From: a virus
Reading direction: 5' to 3' (one strand)
Length of the DNA: 37,650 nt
IMG/VR virus record: IMGVR_UViG_3300006868_000042
Coordinates: 1 to 37,650 of that record
A program made the position numbers and the translations under genes. Shown piece after piece: positions 6,946-15,930 of the stretch. The notes beneath the pieces were generated by a model. The model was given only the letters and a program-made list of their open reading frames with translations. It was not told the DNA's origin and did no database searches. Position 1 is the first letter of the stretch; the number at the start of each line of letters is the position of its first letter.

Positions 6946-9333
6946 TTATAAAGTTGAGTTGTTTTCTATTTCTGATATTCTAGTTTGAGCCTCGTTGATC
7001 TCTACTACGGATACTGTAGGAGACATATTTATACTATTAATAGCTCTAATGATATCTAAATTTGAATTATTTGGAGCGTTAGATACATTAGGTACTCCTA
7101 AAACTCCTCCTCTAGCGAACCTTTTACCTCCTTCAGCTTCATTAATAGCAGATAAGATACCTCCGTATTTCTTAGTAGATTTCTTATTAATAACCGCTTC
7201 TCCACCTTCTAACTCTCCAAAAGGCGTTTTAATACCTCCGTTAGCGTGGCTTGGACCGTTTAAAATACCTCCTTTAGCGAACTTTTGTTGTGTTACAATA
7301 GCCGCACTGGTTATACCTTGAGCTATAATAGCAATCTTTTGAGCTGTACCTACTGTTAAACCGGCTAAACCTCCTGTAAAAAGGTTAGGTAAGAATAAAG
7401 GCGATTTTTCGTTAACCTCTACATTCATTAAAGCTTTTTGTGTATTAATAGCTATTTCAGCTAAAGCTAATGCTTTAATTAACTTACCGTTCTTTTTTCT
7501 AGACTCTTCATCTCTAGATAATAAAGATATGGTAGAACCTACTAAAGCAGCTTGAGACTCTAACCTAGCGTTATCCATCATCTTAATCTGTTCGGTAGTC
7601 ATCTTTTCACTCTCTACCTTTTCATTATTAGCATCTTTAAGGTTAGCTACTTGTTTTTTAGATTCTTTTTCTAGAGCTATTGTTTGAGCTTTAGCAAACT
7701 GAACCGCTGCACTATCCTCTGCGGTAGTAGCTATATCTATAGGTCCTTTAGTGCTATCTGTTTTGGTAGATAATTTAGTTGTTATTGTTTGAGTTACATC
7801 AGTAGGTTCAACACCTCCAAATAATGACTTAACCAAATCTTGTCTTTGTTTTTGCAGTTTATTAGCCTCTTCGGTAGCCTCATTAACGTCTTCTTGAGCT
7901 GACTTTAAAGTAACTAACGACAATGTGAGGTCATTATTAGCTTTACCTTGAGCATTAGTAGTCACTATTCCAGTCTTAATATTATCTATAACTTCTGTTT
8001 GAGCATCTAGCCCTTCTTTAGCTTTAGTTATTTGTTCCTCTAAAGTAGTATTAACAAAGTCTATACCTAATCCATACTCCTCATTTAACTTAATTAAATC
8101 ACTTCTTATCTCTTGCTCTTGCTCAAATACTATATTCTGTAATCTTGCTGCCTCTGTTAATTTCTCTTGAAGCTTCTCATCTTGTAACTGTAAAGCAATC
8201 TTATTAATTAACTCTTGATTAACTTGTTTAAGTCTATTAGCTATCTGTTCGTTAGTAGCTTTTTCCGCTTCTAAATTGCCTAAAAAGTCAGGATAAACAC
8301 TATTTAATTCTTTTACAAGTTTCAACCTCTCTGACTCCTTAATATTAGCATCTGTTATTCTAGCTACTAATAAATTAAGCTCCATTCTCTGCTTTTGTAG
8401 CTTATCGCTACCTTTTTCAGTCTCCGTAAAGAACTTAATAACAGAAGACGATAGATTCACAAACCCTCTTATAATTTTACCTAAAAAGCTATCCGTAGTA
8501 CCTAATGATACTAAAAAACTATCCCAAGCATCACCTAGATTAGATATAGCACCGCCTAATGTTTGGCTAATCTTTTGAGTAGAACCGCTAACCCCCTGCA
8601 AATCTCCTAAAGCTAGTATATAACCTTGAATCGCTTTCTCTGTAAATTTAACCTGAGTCTCTACTCCTTTAAAAGTAAACTTAACATTATCTCCTTCTTT
8701 CTTTGCCCTAATACCAAATTCTTTTAATCTCTCGAACTCTCCTACTTGAGCATCTATAATAGCCTCCGTTAATTGGTCGAATGACTTACCAGTACTATTT
8801 GCTAAATCTGCTAAGTTCTCAATTTCTGATATAGTAGGTTTGAACCCTTGATTAACTAACTTAACATAAGCATCTGTTAATTCAAGTACACTAAAGTTAG
8901 TTCTAGCGGCAAATTTTTGTATCATTTGAAAGCTCTTTTGAGCCTCTGATTTAGAGCCTAAAGCAGTCTCTAATACTGCCTCTAACTTTTCAAACTTTGA
9001 AGTAATGTTAGCTACCTCTTTACTAAATTCAACAAGTTTACTAACCGCAAAAGCACCCGCTAAAACACCTCCTACTCTTTTAAAAGCCGTAGTAACTCCT
9101 TGACCTACTCTAGTAGCTAAAGATTTAGTGTCTCTTAAAGATCTATTAAACCTTCTTATAGTAGCTTGGTTAGCTGTAATCTCTTTCTTAAGCTCTTCAA
9201 ACCTTTTAGTACCTACATTAGTACCATCTAATTCCTTCTTTAATTCTTTAGTCCTTTTCTTTAAGGTTCCGAAGTCTTTTATTACTTCACCGGTATCTAT
9301 ATTAATACCAAAAAATATTTCCTCTCTAGCCAT
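6946..9333 (-). CDS. Tail tape measure protein
   Basis: A 795-residue protein and the longest gene in the window. The first 100 residues are coiled-coil (KKRTKELKKELDGT, FEELKKEITANQATIRRFNR). Gly/Ala-rich hydrophobic segments follow, such as GGVLAGAFAVSKLVEF, then NFSVLELTDAYVKLVNQGF and repeated SxGKS-like helices that are common in tape measures. Long helical regions continue to about residue 690, and the C-terminus has GGLAGLTVGTAQKIAIIAQG. It sets tail length and threads through the tail tube. The gene overlaps the neighbouring tail gene by one base. Confidence 0.9.
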   Translation of the reverse strand: MAREEIFFGINIDTGEVIKDFGTLKKRTKELKKELDGTNVGTKRFEELKKEITANQATIRRFNRSLRDTKSLATRVGQGVTTAFKRVGGVLAGAFAVSKLVEFSKEVANITSKFEKLEAVLETALGSKSEAQKSFQMIQKFAARTNFSVLELTDAYVKLVNQGFKPTISEIENLADLANSTGKSFDQLTEAIIDAQVGEFERLKEFGIRAKKEGDNVKFTFKGVETQVKFTEKAIQGYILALGDLQGVSGSTQKISQTLGGAISNLGDAWDSFLVSLGTTDSFLGKIIRGFVNLSSSVIKFFTETEKGSDKLQKQRMELNLLVARITDANIKESERLKLVKELNSVYPDFLGNLEAEKATNEQIANRLKQVNQELINKIALQLQDEKLQEKLTEAARLQNIVFEQEQEIRSDLIKLNEEYGLGIDFVNTTLEEQITKAKEGLDAQTEVIDNIKTGIVTTNAQGKANNDLTLSLVTLKSAQEDVNEATEEANKLQKQRQDLVKSLFGGVEPTDVTQTITTKLSTKTDSTKGPIDIATTAEDSAAVQFAKAQTIALEKESKKQVANLKDANNEKVESEKMTTEQIKMMDNARLESQAALVGSTISLLSRDEESRKKNGKLIKALALAEIAINTQKALMNVEVNEKSPLFLPNLFTGGLAGLTVGTAQKIAIIAQGITSAAIVTQQKFAKGGILNGPSHANGGIKTPFGELEGGEAVINKKSTKKYGGILSAINEAEGGKRFARGGVLGVPNVSNAPNNSNLDIIRAINSINMSPTVSVVEINEAQTRISEIENNSTL

Positions 9334-11342
9334 TAAACTATTTGTATAAATTCACACTTAACCGACTCAAAAACTCCGGCTTTATAATCTTCTACCTTAT
9401 TAAGATAATAATAAACTCCGTTAATCAGCTTAGGCTTTCTAAAATCTAAGTTAACTATATCTACTCCGGTTAATCTCATATACGCAGTATATAATCTAGC
9501 GTTATTAAATTGCCTTATCTGTTCTCCGTAATACCTACTAACTAACCCTCTATCATTTTCTTGGATAGACTTATCTACCTCGTTTAAATCCTTAAAGCTT
9601 AAAGATACGTCGAAAGGACCAGAAACCCTTTTAATGAAGTAAGCTGAAGGGTACTGAGTTTTTAACACAGACTCGAAAGTAAAGTTACCGTCTTTTAAAC
9701 CTTCGTAGATTAATAATCTAGGATTTAATTCTATTTCTTTTCCTGTAGATTTAAAGTTATTAATCAGTTGAGGCAGATATAAACTTCCACCTGCTGACTG
9801 GATAATAGTACCACTTCCCACACTTCCAGAGAAGCGAACACTTGCGACTTTTTTCTCATCTTTTAAAAATTCGTTATCTAATAGTCTACTATCGTCCGTA
9901 AGATTAGTTTTCCAAATATCTTCAAAGTTCTTTAATAACTGGTCGTTATCGTCTTCTTCGTACTCAAAGACTAAATCTCTATTTAACTTATCATCTAACT
10001 GCTCTATAGTCTGAGTCTTAGATACGTCTATTTTCTCGCTCCAATCCTCTGCCTCTTCTATAGTCTTATAAAAGTCGTCTCTATGGAAAAACTCTACCGT
10101 CTTAGCTCTATCGTTTGTAATATGAACTAAGTTGAATAGCTGAACGAAGTACTTGATAAACGAGTCTTGTCTCATATCGTAAACAAAGTCCTTAATACTT
10201 ATCTCTTCTCCGTTAGATAAAGGCGCATAAACCGGAGTAATATTTAAGTTATTAGAACCTACATCTATCTTAGGGTTAGGATTGTCCGAATGAACTACTA
10301 CTCTAATGTAATTACCCTGAGATATAGCAGTCTCATCGAAAGCTGTCGATAATTCTACGTTATTAGAGTTAGAAGGTAGGCTTATAGTCTCCGAAGCTAA
10401 CTCACTTACAAACGATAGAGCCGGAGTAACCTCTTCTATCCTTAATACTATATTATTAGATATAATCTGCGAGTTCTTAAGTATAACCGAAGCCGTACCA
10501 GTATAAGTACCGTTTAAGAAAGGCGCTACGTAGTAAGTACTAGATAGCATATTAGAACCCCCGTCGAAGTCTGTATCTGTAAATAGTAAGTTAGTATCTT
10601 GGTTTTCTAACCTTCTAGGAAAGTATAAACCATAAAAACTACTAACCTCTACTCTATTCTCATTTAAGGTATCCGAAGAAGCAGTTAAACCGGTCTTAAT
10701 AGCCGGTAAGATTAAGTCTCTAAACTCTTGACGAGCAAAGAACCCTTCTTTTAAAGTATAACCTATATTTCTAAATATCTTTCTAAATACATCATAAACG
10801 AAAACAGATGGTAAAAACTCCTCTACTTGCTGATTATCAGACTCGGTATTACCGTTAAAATAACCGTAATTAATAAGAGGGAAAGTATAACCGTTATCAC
10901 GTCCATTATGAGACCAAGAACTTTCAATATTAGTAGAGTTATAGGTAAAAGTATCATAGTTTAAATCTCTTATGTTTTTATCCTTAATAAGACTACCCCA
11001 ATCGGATAAGTCAGAGTAAAGGATAATATTATAAACCCAATTCTTACCGTCGCTAATATCAATACTTTTAAGCTGCATAGAACCGTCTAAGTATCTAATA
11101 CCGTCCTTTTCTATAATTGCAGGTACTCTCTGATTCCTATCGAAGAATCCCTCCGCATTAATCTTAAAACTATGCCCTAACAAAGAATCGTTCTTTTTAG
11201 TTCCCGGTATCTTAACCGTCTTACTATAAGTTCCGTTACGAGTCGATATATCTCTAAAGTCATTTATAGAAAAAGTTAAAGGTATAAAGAAGTCGTAAGG
11301 ATTAAACTTATCTAACTCGTATATGTTTAAAGGTGTCGCCAT
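9333..11342 (-). CDS. Tail structural protein (tail tip or baseplate-like)
   Basis: A 669-residue protein beginning PLNIYELDKFNPYDFFIPLT. A segment near residue 37 (GTYSKTVKIPGTKKNDSLLG) and SMQLKSIDISDGKNWVYNII near residue 87 match a pattern I associate with large tail proteins of Bacteroidota siphophages located next to the tape measure. The rest is beta-rich with no clear enzyme motif. It is probably part of the distal tail or baseplate hub. The stop and start codons of adjacent genes touch, so it is co-translated with its neighbours. Confidence 0.65.
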   Translation of the reverse strand: MATPLNIYELDKFNPYDFFIPLTFSINDFRDISTRNGTYSKTVKIPGTKKNDSLLGHSFKINAEGFFDRNQRVPAIIEKDGIRYLDGSMQLKSIDISDGKNWVYNIILYSDLSDWGSLIKDKNIRDLNYDTFTYNSTNIESSWSHNGRDNGYTFPLINYGYFNGNTESDNQQVEEFLPSVFVYDVFRKIFRNIGYTLKEGFFARQEFRDLILPAIKTGLTASSDTLNENRVEVSSFYGLYFPRRLENQDTNLLFTDTDFDGGSNMLSSTYYVAPFLNGTYTGTASVILKNSQIISNNIVLRIEEVTPALSFVSELASETISLPSNSNNVELSTAFDETAISQGNYIRVVVHSDNPNPKIDVGSNNLNITPVYAPLSNGEEISIKDFVYDMRQDSFIKYFVQLFNLVHITNDRAKTVEFFHRDDFYKTIEEAEDWSEKIDVSKTQTIEQLDDKLNRDLVFEYEEDDNDQLLKNFEDIWKTNLTDDSRLLDNEFLKDEKKVASVRFSGSVGSGTIIQSAGGSLYLPQLINNFKSTGKEIELNPRLLIYEGLKDGNFTFESVLKTQYPSAYFIKRVSGPFDVSLSFKDLNEVDKSIQENDRGLVSRYYGEQIRQFNNARLYTAYMRLTGVDIVNLDFRKPKLINGVYYYLNKVEDYKAGVFESVKCEFIQIV

Positions 11343-12856
11343 TAATTACGTTGTATTATTTTTTCATAAGCTAACTCGTACTCCATAGTTACGTTGTAAG
11401 AATACTCCGCTAACTTCTCTACTGCGAAAGTAGTGTTAACTTGGACAGGTAATCTATATCCGTCTACGATTAAGTAAACCTCAGGAGATTCTACTAAAGT
11501 TAGTAGCCAGTCTCTCTCTTTCTTAGATACGATTCCGCTATTAACTGTGTAAACGTCTTTAGTCTCTACTCCGAAAGTAGTTACTGAACGCTCAGGAATG
11601 GACCTAACAGAGTTTAAGATTCTTTTAAAAGTTCTTTTCTCTACATCTATATCTCTAACCTCTTTACCCTTAAAAGTAAAAGCGTCTAATCCTCCTAAAG
11701 AATTAACCCATTCGAAGCGCCTCTCTACTCTAGTAGGTGAACAATCGTCTTCTATAATAAACGTTCTTAAATCAGCTAAGATAAACTCGTCTATTCTAGT
11801 TTGAACCGTATACTTAACTACGTCGCTAGTAATATAAGTTGATAGGTTACTTGGTCCTACTGGTACGTTATAAACTCCTTCTAAATTAGTCGTAGTATCC
11901 GTATCTATTACTATGATATTAGTAGCTATTAAAGATCCTTGATTATCGTAAGTCCTTAATACGTAATCTAAGTTAACTGCTATAGGATTAGTACCTCCAT
12001 TATAAGTCTGAGTAGCATTAATAAAACTCATCTGATAAGAGTCGTTACTACTTAACCTAACCTCGTCTGGTTGAAGAGTAAGCCAATTATAAGCCGAAGC
12101 ACCGTTAAATAGAGCGTTAGTACTATAAAAGTCGCTAAGGTTATAGTTAGCAGAACTTATAGAGAAGTCGTTCATAAATACGTAAGGAATAGTACTATTT
12201 ACTCCTATAAAAGTATTAGTGCTATCATCTGTAAAGCTAGTTAAAGTTAACGTAGCAATACCGTTACTAATTACATCGTATTCCTCCGCGTACTGAATAT
12301 AAACCTCTTTACTTAAGTCTACCGAAGTAGATGTAGTAGAAGTACCTAAAGTAAGTAAGTCAGAACCTAAATACTCTTGGATAATAGAGCTTAAATCGAA
12401 TATAAACTCGTTATCGAAGTTACGTCTAGTTCTAAGTCTTACGACGAAGCTACCAGAGATATAAACGTCTACTACTGCGTTATAGTTGTTATAGTATTTA
12501 CTAACCTCTACAGCTTGTTTAAGGATACCCGGTAAGGTAGTCTCTGTAGTTACTGGAGTATCTATAAAGAACCCCGTTACGCTTACTCCTTCAGTACCGT
12601 TATTAATAGAGCTAACTCTATGCACTCCGTTATAAACTCCTGCGTTCTCTAAGTAAACGTAATCACCTACTACTAAAGGCAAAGGCTGAGTACCTACTAA
12701 GACATCATCTCCTGAGTTATCCGTACCAAATAATGTACCGTTAGAGTCCGACTCTCCAGATATTGAATTAGGAGATAAGTCTGATGTAAATTTGTATTCT
12801 ACCGGTAGATATGCTGCGCTATAGCTATCCGGTCTACTTAAAACCGTTAAAGCCAT
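11342..12856 (-). CDS. Tail structural protein, beta-rich
   Basis: A 504-residue protein rich in Ser, Thr, Asn and beta-strand pattern. It starts ALTVLSRPDSYSAAYLPVEY, contains VSKYYNNYNAVVDVYISGSF near residue 118, and ends YSYNVTMEYELAYEKIIQRN. It has no Cys clusters, membrane segment or enzyme motif. Its place between a 141-residue structural gene and the 669-residue tail protein makes it a tail or tail-tip component by context. I do not recognise a named family. Confidence 0.55.
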   Translation of the reverse strand: MALTVLSRPDSYSAAYLPVEYKFTSDLSPNSISGESDSNGTLFGTDNSGDDVLVGTQPLPLVVGDYVYLENAGVYNGVHRVSSINNGTEGVSVTGFFIDTPVTTETTLPGILKQAVEVSKYYNNYNAVVDVYISGSFVVRLRTRRNFDNEFIFDLSSIIQEYLGSDLLTLGTSTTSTSVDLSKEVYIQYAEEYDVISNGIATLTLTSFTDDSTNTFIGVNSTIPYVFMNDFSISSANYNLSDFYSTNALFNGASAYNWLTLQPDEVRLSSNDSYQMSFINATQTYNGGTNPIAVNLDYVLRTYDNQGSLIATNIIVIDTDTTTNLEGVYNVPVGPSNLSTYITSDVVKYTVQTRIDEFILADLRTFIIEDDCSPTRVERRFEWVNSLGGLDAFTFKGKEVRDIDVEKRTFKRILNSVRSIPERSVTTFGVETKDVYTVNSGIVSKKERDWLLTLVESPEVYLIVDGYRLPVQVNTTFAVEKLAEYSYNVTMEYELAYEKIIQRN

Positions 12857-12857
12857 A

Positions 12858-13283
12858 TTAGTAAGCTAATAATAGTTCTACATCACAAGCAGCAGTATCC
12901 GCCTGAGCTTTAATATTGTCGATATTAGAGAAAGAAGCAAAAACACCCTCTGTAGCTGATACACTTAATTCCCTTGAATTAAATACGAAAGCCTTTCCTG
13001 CTTCTAACTTAACGTCCATAGTAGCGCCTCCCGTATCCGATAGCCTTAGTCTTACGAAGTTCGTTCCGTCTCTATTAATTACTACTAAGTAGCTTAAGTC
13101 CGTTAAAGAAGCTGGACCTACAGCTCCTAAGTTAGCTAAAGTAGTCTCCGAAGTAGGTACGTTTACTGTTTGTAATACCGCGTCCTCTCCCGTTAATGTT
13201 ATACTCTCGTTATTACTTACCGCGTAAGTAGTTCCGTTAATCGTTACCGTAGCACCGAAAGTAGTTGATAATATTGTACTCAT
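12858..13283 (-). CDS. Hypothetical virion-associated protein
   Basis: A 141-residue beta-rich, Thr/Ser-rich protein (TFGATVTINGTTYAVSNNES, then SYLVVINRDGTNFVRLRLSD). The regular alternation of short strands suggests a compact jelly-roll or Ig-like fold. It sits in the tail block with a 4-bp overlap to the gp10-like gene. A tail or decoration role is inferred from position only. Confidence 0.45.
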   Translation of the reverse strand: MSTILSTTFGATVTINGTTYAVSNNESITLTGEDAVLQTVNVPTSETTLANLGAVGPASLTDLSYLVVINRDGTNFVRLRLSDTGGATMDVKLEAGKAFVFNSRELSVSATEGVFASFSNIDNIKAQADTAACDVELLLAY

Positions 13284-13738
13284 CTATTTAAAATTTTTCT
13301 TATTTCTAAAGTTACGTCGTTTTTACCCGTATTTAATATAAGGCTTTTTAAGTTACCTTTAAACTTATCTATATTATTTCTAAAGATATAAGTAGGCTTA
13401 ATACCTCTCTTCTTAATCTTATTAGCGATAGCAAAAGCTATAGACCTTACACTACCTTCATCTGTTATTCCTAGTTTAGCCGTTACCCACCTCTCTAAAG
13501 GTGCTATAGGAGGTCGTTTACCCGGTTTACGTCCTTTATCTACAAACTTCCAATAACTCTTAGCTTTAAACCTTACAGATACTATACCTCCTAACTCGGA
13601 AGCTTCTACCCTTAAAGACTTAGCTAAGTCTCCGGTAGCGTTTTTCTTTTCTTTATTAAGATCGTTTATAATATCGTCTATCATATCGAATCCGGCTATC
13701 TTAACTCTAATAAAAGTCTGTGAGAAAGGTCTAGGCAT
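13280..13738 (-). CDS. HK97 gp10-like neck/tail completion protein
   Basis: A 152-residue basic protein. The pattern is an N-terminal helical region (IDDIINDLNKEKKNATGDLA), then SVRFKAKSYWKFVDKGRKPG followed by KRPPIAPLERW. The motif Y(W/A)xFVxxGxxP(G)xxPP resembles HK97 gp10-type proteins, which complete the head-tail neck. It overlaps the preceding gene by 8 bp and the following one by 4 bp. Confidence 0.68.
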   Translation of the reverse strand: MPRPFSQTFIRVKIAGFDMIDDIINDLNKEKKNATGDLAKSLRVEASELGGIVSVRFKAKSYWKFVDKGRKPGKRPPIAPLERWVTAKLGITDEGSVRSIAFAIANKIKKRGIKPTYIFRNNIDKFKGNLKSLILNTGKNDVTLEIRKILNR

Positions 13739-14225
13739 CGAATACGTCGTCGTTACAACAAGTGCTAAAACGTACTTGCTCGGTTATTGTAAATGATACC
13801 TGCCATCCAGTATGATTCTTATCCTCGTCGTCTATTAAAGGTAAAACAGTAAAGTTATCTTGAATGGTCCAATCTGCTCTCTCGCTCTCGTTATCGTAGG
13901 TTAAAATAGTATCGTTAAAGTCCGTAATAAAACGGCTTATAACTTGGTCTAATATCCTCTGAGTAGAATCTAAGGTAGAGTTAACCTCGTCCATAGTTCG
14001 CTCTTCAGATAGGATATCTATAATCTCTACGACTAGATTCCAATTGTTAACAAAGAATCCTTCTCTAGCTGACTTAGTTATACTAACTGGGTCCACTACT
14101 AAAGCCGGATAAGTTAACTCGAAGTCAGGATTAAACTCCGAAGCTAACCCCGTGTAAAAAGTTTTAATAGCTTTATGCTTAGTAGCTAAGTCTTTAAAGA
14201 TATTCTGTACTGTATTTAAGTTCAT
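13731..14225 (-). CDS. Tail terminator-like / tail completion protein
   Basis: A 164-residue protein: a helical N-terminus (LNTVQNIFKDLATKHKAIKT), a central beta region (YPALVVDPVSITKSAREGFF), and a helix (TLDSTQRILDQVISRFITDF) before a final sheet. That alpha/beta layout with central proline and the position just upstream of a gp10-like gene fit tail terminator or tail completion proteins. The ATG overlaps the TAA of the -1 frame of the previous gene (TAATG), which is what shows that the -1 frame is real. Confidence 0.5.
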   Translation of the reverse strand: MNLNTVQNIFKDLATKHKAIKTFYTGLASEFNPDFELTYPALVVDPVSITKSAREGFFVNNWNLVVEIIDILSEERTMDEVNSTLDSTQRILDQVISRFITDFNDTILTYDNESERADWTIQDNFTVLPLIDDEDKNHTGWQVSFTITEQVRFSTCCNDDVFDA

Positions 14226-14491
14226 TACTTGTTATATTTTATATCACATTCGTTTTTCTCTTGCTTAAGCATAAGGTAAGTAAACACCTCTCCTACGCTG
14301 TAATCTGTTATCTTCTCTTTCTCTCCAAATATGGCGCTAATAATCGCTTTATCCTGTGCCAAACCGTAGACGGTAAGTAAACTACCATATTTACGACTAA
14401 GCGTATCGTAACCTGCTTTAAGTTCTTTAGCGTCGTATTCTTTATCGAAGAGCGCTGAGAATCTAGTAAATATAAGACCTGACTGCTCAAA
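14225..14491 (-). CDS. -1 frame extension of the 14308-15015 gene
   Basis: Reading after a -1 slip at the nine-T run gives 88 further residues before a TAA that overlaps the next ATG by one base. The sequence (FDKEYDAKELKAGYDTLSRK, then GSLLTVYGLAQDKAIISAIF) looks like genuine protein, unlike the zero-frame tail. The fused product would be about 263 residues. Either ribosomes or RNA polymerase slip here, as at G/GT tail chaperone genes, or the assembly is short by one T. Confidence 0.72.
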   Translation of the reverse strand, partial: FEQSGLIFTRFSALFDKEYDAKELKAGYDTLSRKYGSLLTVYGLAQDKAIISAIFGEKEKITDYSVGEVFTYLMLKQEKNECDIKYNK

Positions 14492-15015
14492 AAAAAACTA
14501 CGAAGTTTAAAAGCTGTCTCTACGTCTAACTTAGCTAAGTCCTCGTAAGTTTGTTTAACGTTCGAATAGTCGTATTCGTTATCCTTCTCTAACATAAGGA
14601 TAGATAAGATATGTCTAATACCTTCTACCGGCTTATCTTGGTACATCTGTTCTACTTTCTTAACGTCCCACCATTGTCCTGCTTTCATCCCTAAAAGCTC
14701 TGTAGTAATCGTGTAAGTCCTTCCGTTTAACTCAACCTCTTCTACAACACCTTTAAGATCACTTAACGCCTCATAATCGAATAAGCGAGATAGTTGTTCA
14801 ACGATGTAACTAACCTCTTCAGCTTTACAAGATTTAACTAACTCTAAATCTAAGTTAGATAACACACTGAATATCTCTAATTCATCGCTATCCTCTTTAA
14901 TCCTTTCAAAGGCTTCTAAAGTAATCTCATTCCATTGTTCAGGGATACTAAAATCTATTCGTTCTTTCCCTCTGTATAAATGCCCTTTAATCATATAGTT
15001 CGCTTGTATCTTCAA
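14308..15015 (-). CDS. Tail assembly gene, zero-frame product (possible G/GT-type chaperone)
   Basis: A 235-residue zero-frame protein (FSIPEQWNEITLEAFERIKE, DYEALSDLKGVVEEVELNGR, then GMKAGQWWDVKKVEQMYQD). It is mainly helical and acidic up to about residue 175. After the T run at 14489-14497 the zero frame reads like out-of-frame sequence (KNTTLKNLKQVTIRLVVNMV), and it stops at 14308 without relation to the next gene. Lying between small genes and tail terminator/completion genes, it may be the chaperone that loads the tape measure. In known siphophages that role uses a -1 frameshift. The family assignment is tentative. Confidence 0.6.
   Translation of the reverse strand: MKIQANYMIKGHLYRGKERIDFSIPEQWNEITLEAFERIKEDSDELEIFSVLSNLDLELVKSCKAEEVSYIVEQLSRLFDYEALSDLKGVVEEVELNGRTYTITTELLGMKAGQWWDVKKVEQMYQDKPVEGIRHILSILMLEKDNEYDYSNVKQTYEDLAKLDVETAFKLRSFFLSSQVLYLLDSQRSSIKNTTLKNLKQVTIRLVVNMVVYLPSTVWHRIKRLLAPYLERKRR
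14489..14497 (-). other. Nine-T homopolymer: frameshift or slippage site
   Basis: On the minus strand AGT TTT TTT TTG offers T-TTT-TTT, a fully slippery heptamer for -1 shifting. Nine identical bases also favour transcriptional slippage and assembly error. The switch from plausible protein in frame 0 to plausible protein in frame -1 occurs here. Confidence 0.75.
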
Positions 15016-15205
15016 TAATGTCTATAGGTTCGTATTCTAAAACCTCGTAAAATATAAATGCTAAACCACTCTTAGGTAATCTTGCGTCGTGCCAGTCTCC
15101 GTTATCATCTAAATAAGCTTCGAATGGCTTAGGTTCGTAGTCTGGAGAATAGATTAGGTAAGTCCTATCCGTCTCAGGTAATCCGTGTTCTTTAATCGAT
15201 ATCAC
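14987..15205 (-). CDS. Small DUF551-like hypothetical protein
   Basis: A 72-residue acidic protein, SIKEHGLPETDRTYLIYSPD then GDWHDARLPKSGLAF. The pattern LPexxxxxLxY...WxxA..P resembles DUF551-type phage proteins of unknown role. It overlaps the genes on both sides (14 bp upstream, 29 bp downstream), so it belongs to the late operon. Confidence 0.5.
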   Translation of the reverse strand: MISIKEHGLPETDRTYLIYSPDYEPKPFEAYLDDNGDWHDARLPKSGLAFIFYEVLEYEPIDIIEDTSELYD

Positions 15206-15440
15206 TTTTATAATCGTTTTTATAATACTCTAATGCTTTAACGTAAGCTCTAAAAAGCTTATTAACGTAAACCTTAAACAATACAGGGTTTATCCTATTA
15301 CGACCTGTAATAGAATCGGAGTACATGTCAATATCAACTGATCTACCAGTCTTTTCTTTAACGTACCATTCAACTATAGCTACCATTTGCTCTGTAGTGG
15401 CTTGATAGCTAGTCTTTTGCATTAACTCCTTTATGTTCAT
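15192..15440 (-). CDS. Hypothetical protein, first gene of the late block
   Basis: An 82-residue, mainly helical protein (ELMQKTSYQATTEQMVAIVE then RINPVLFKVYVNKLFRAYVK). Family not recognised. It is the first gene after the 490-bp non-coding stretch and overlaps the DUF551-like gene by 14 bp. Confidence 0.55.
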   Translation of the reverse strand: MNIKELMQKTSYQATTEQMVAIVEWYVKEKTGRSVDIDMYSDSITGRNRINPVLFKVYVNKLFRAYVKALEYYKNDYKSDID

Positions 15441-15788
15441 GACATAAATATAACCTTTTAATTCCTAAAACTAAAGCATAAAACATTATCCTTAAACTAA
15501 AAATAAAGCTCCAAACAAAGCTTCTAATGTATTATAAATATAAAATAGTGTTATCTATAACCAGGTTGTTTAAAAACGCTTTAAATGGGCTCTTTTGTAA
15601 TTTGTAGTTTGTAATTAGGTCTATCAAGTCTTATTACTTACTAATTAACTTAGATTAAATTATATTAAAATTATATTTAATTTAACTTTCGGAACCATTC
15701 CTTAATGCTTTTTAACCCTTTAAAAGACTTCTAAACCCTTCTTAAGTCTTCCGAACCATTAAACTAATTGATAGTAAAGTACTTAAAC
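15441..15788. other. Non-coding region with repeat set B and AT-rich tract
   Basis: No convincing gene lies between 15441 and 15930. The stretch holds the terminator at 15789-15816, four 20-bp repeats at 15684-15763, an AT-rich tract at 15645-15683, and two TATATTTA sequences on the minus strand (near 15446-15453 and 15535-15542) that could be weak -7 elements for the late block. It is a candidate late promoter region, replication origin or packaging site; the sequence alone does not decide. Confidence 0.5.
15684..15763 (-). repeat. Four tandem 20-bp repeats (set B)
   Basis: Units at 15684-15703, 15704-15723, 15724-15743 and 15744-15763 share the plus-strand pattern AAnnCTTnnnAACCmTTnnn with exact 20-bp period. 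The related set A is at 3934-3995. A 20-bp period places each unit on about the same face of the helix. The units are diverged rather than identical, as expected for protein binding sites rather than recent duplication. Confidence 0.65.
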
Positions 15789-15816
15789 AAAAAAGAGAGG
15801 CTGGTTAAACCTCTCT
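15789..15816 (-). terminator. Intrinsic terminator of the P1 operon
   Basis: On the minus strand AGAGAGG and CCTCTCT form a 7-bp stem with a 9-base loop and are followed by six U residues. It lies about 115 bp after the stop of the 125-residue gene and ends the transcript begun at P1. Confidence 0.85.
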
Positions 15817-15930
15817 AAACATTAAAAAATAAAGTTATGAATAAACGTCTTTTAACCTATTTTAAATTGTATTGTTTATAATACATTAACACGCTTTTTA
15901 GCTTGTTTTGTATCGTTTATCATACAGTTT

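Noticed and set aside
14308-14488. Zero-frame C-terminus of the tail assembly gene as the true protein end
   Set aside because: Its composition looks like out-of-frame translation and its stop is unrelated to the next gene, while the -1 frame fits the next start exactly.
15409-15486. 25-codon minus-strand frame (MFYALVLGIKRLYL) upstream of the 82-residue gene
   Set aside because: It is very short and overlaps the 82-residue gene, which has better length and coupling to its neighbour.
15684-15763. CRISPR array
   Set aside because: The units are diverged, contiguous and without spacers, and no cas gene is present.
15838-15882. Plus-strand mini-frame starting MNKRLLTYF after the hairpin at 15.8 kb
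   Set aside because: It has 14 codons with no other support. The hairpin and U tract fit termination on the minus strand.
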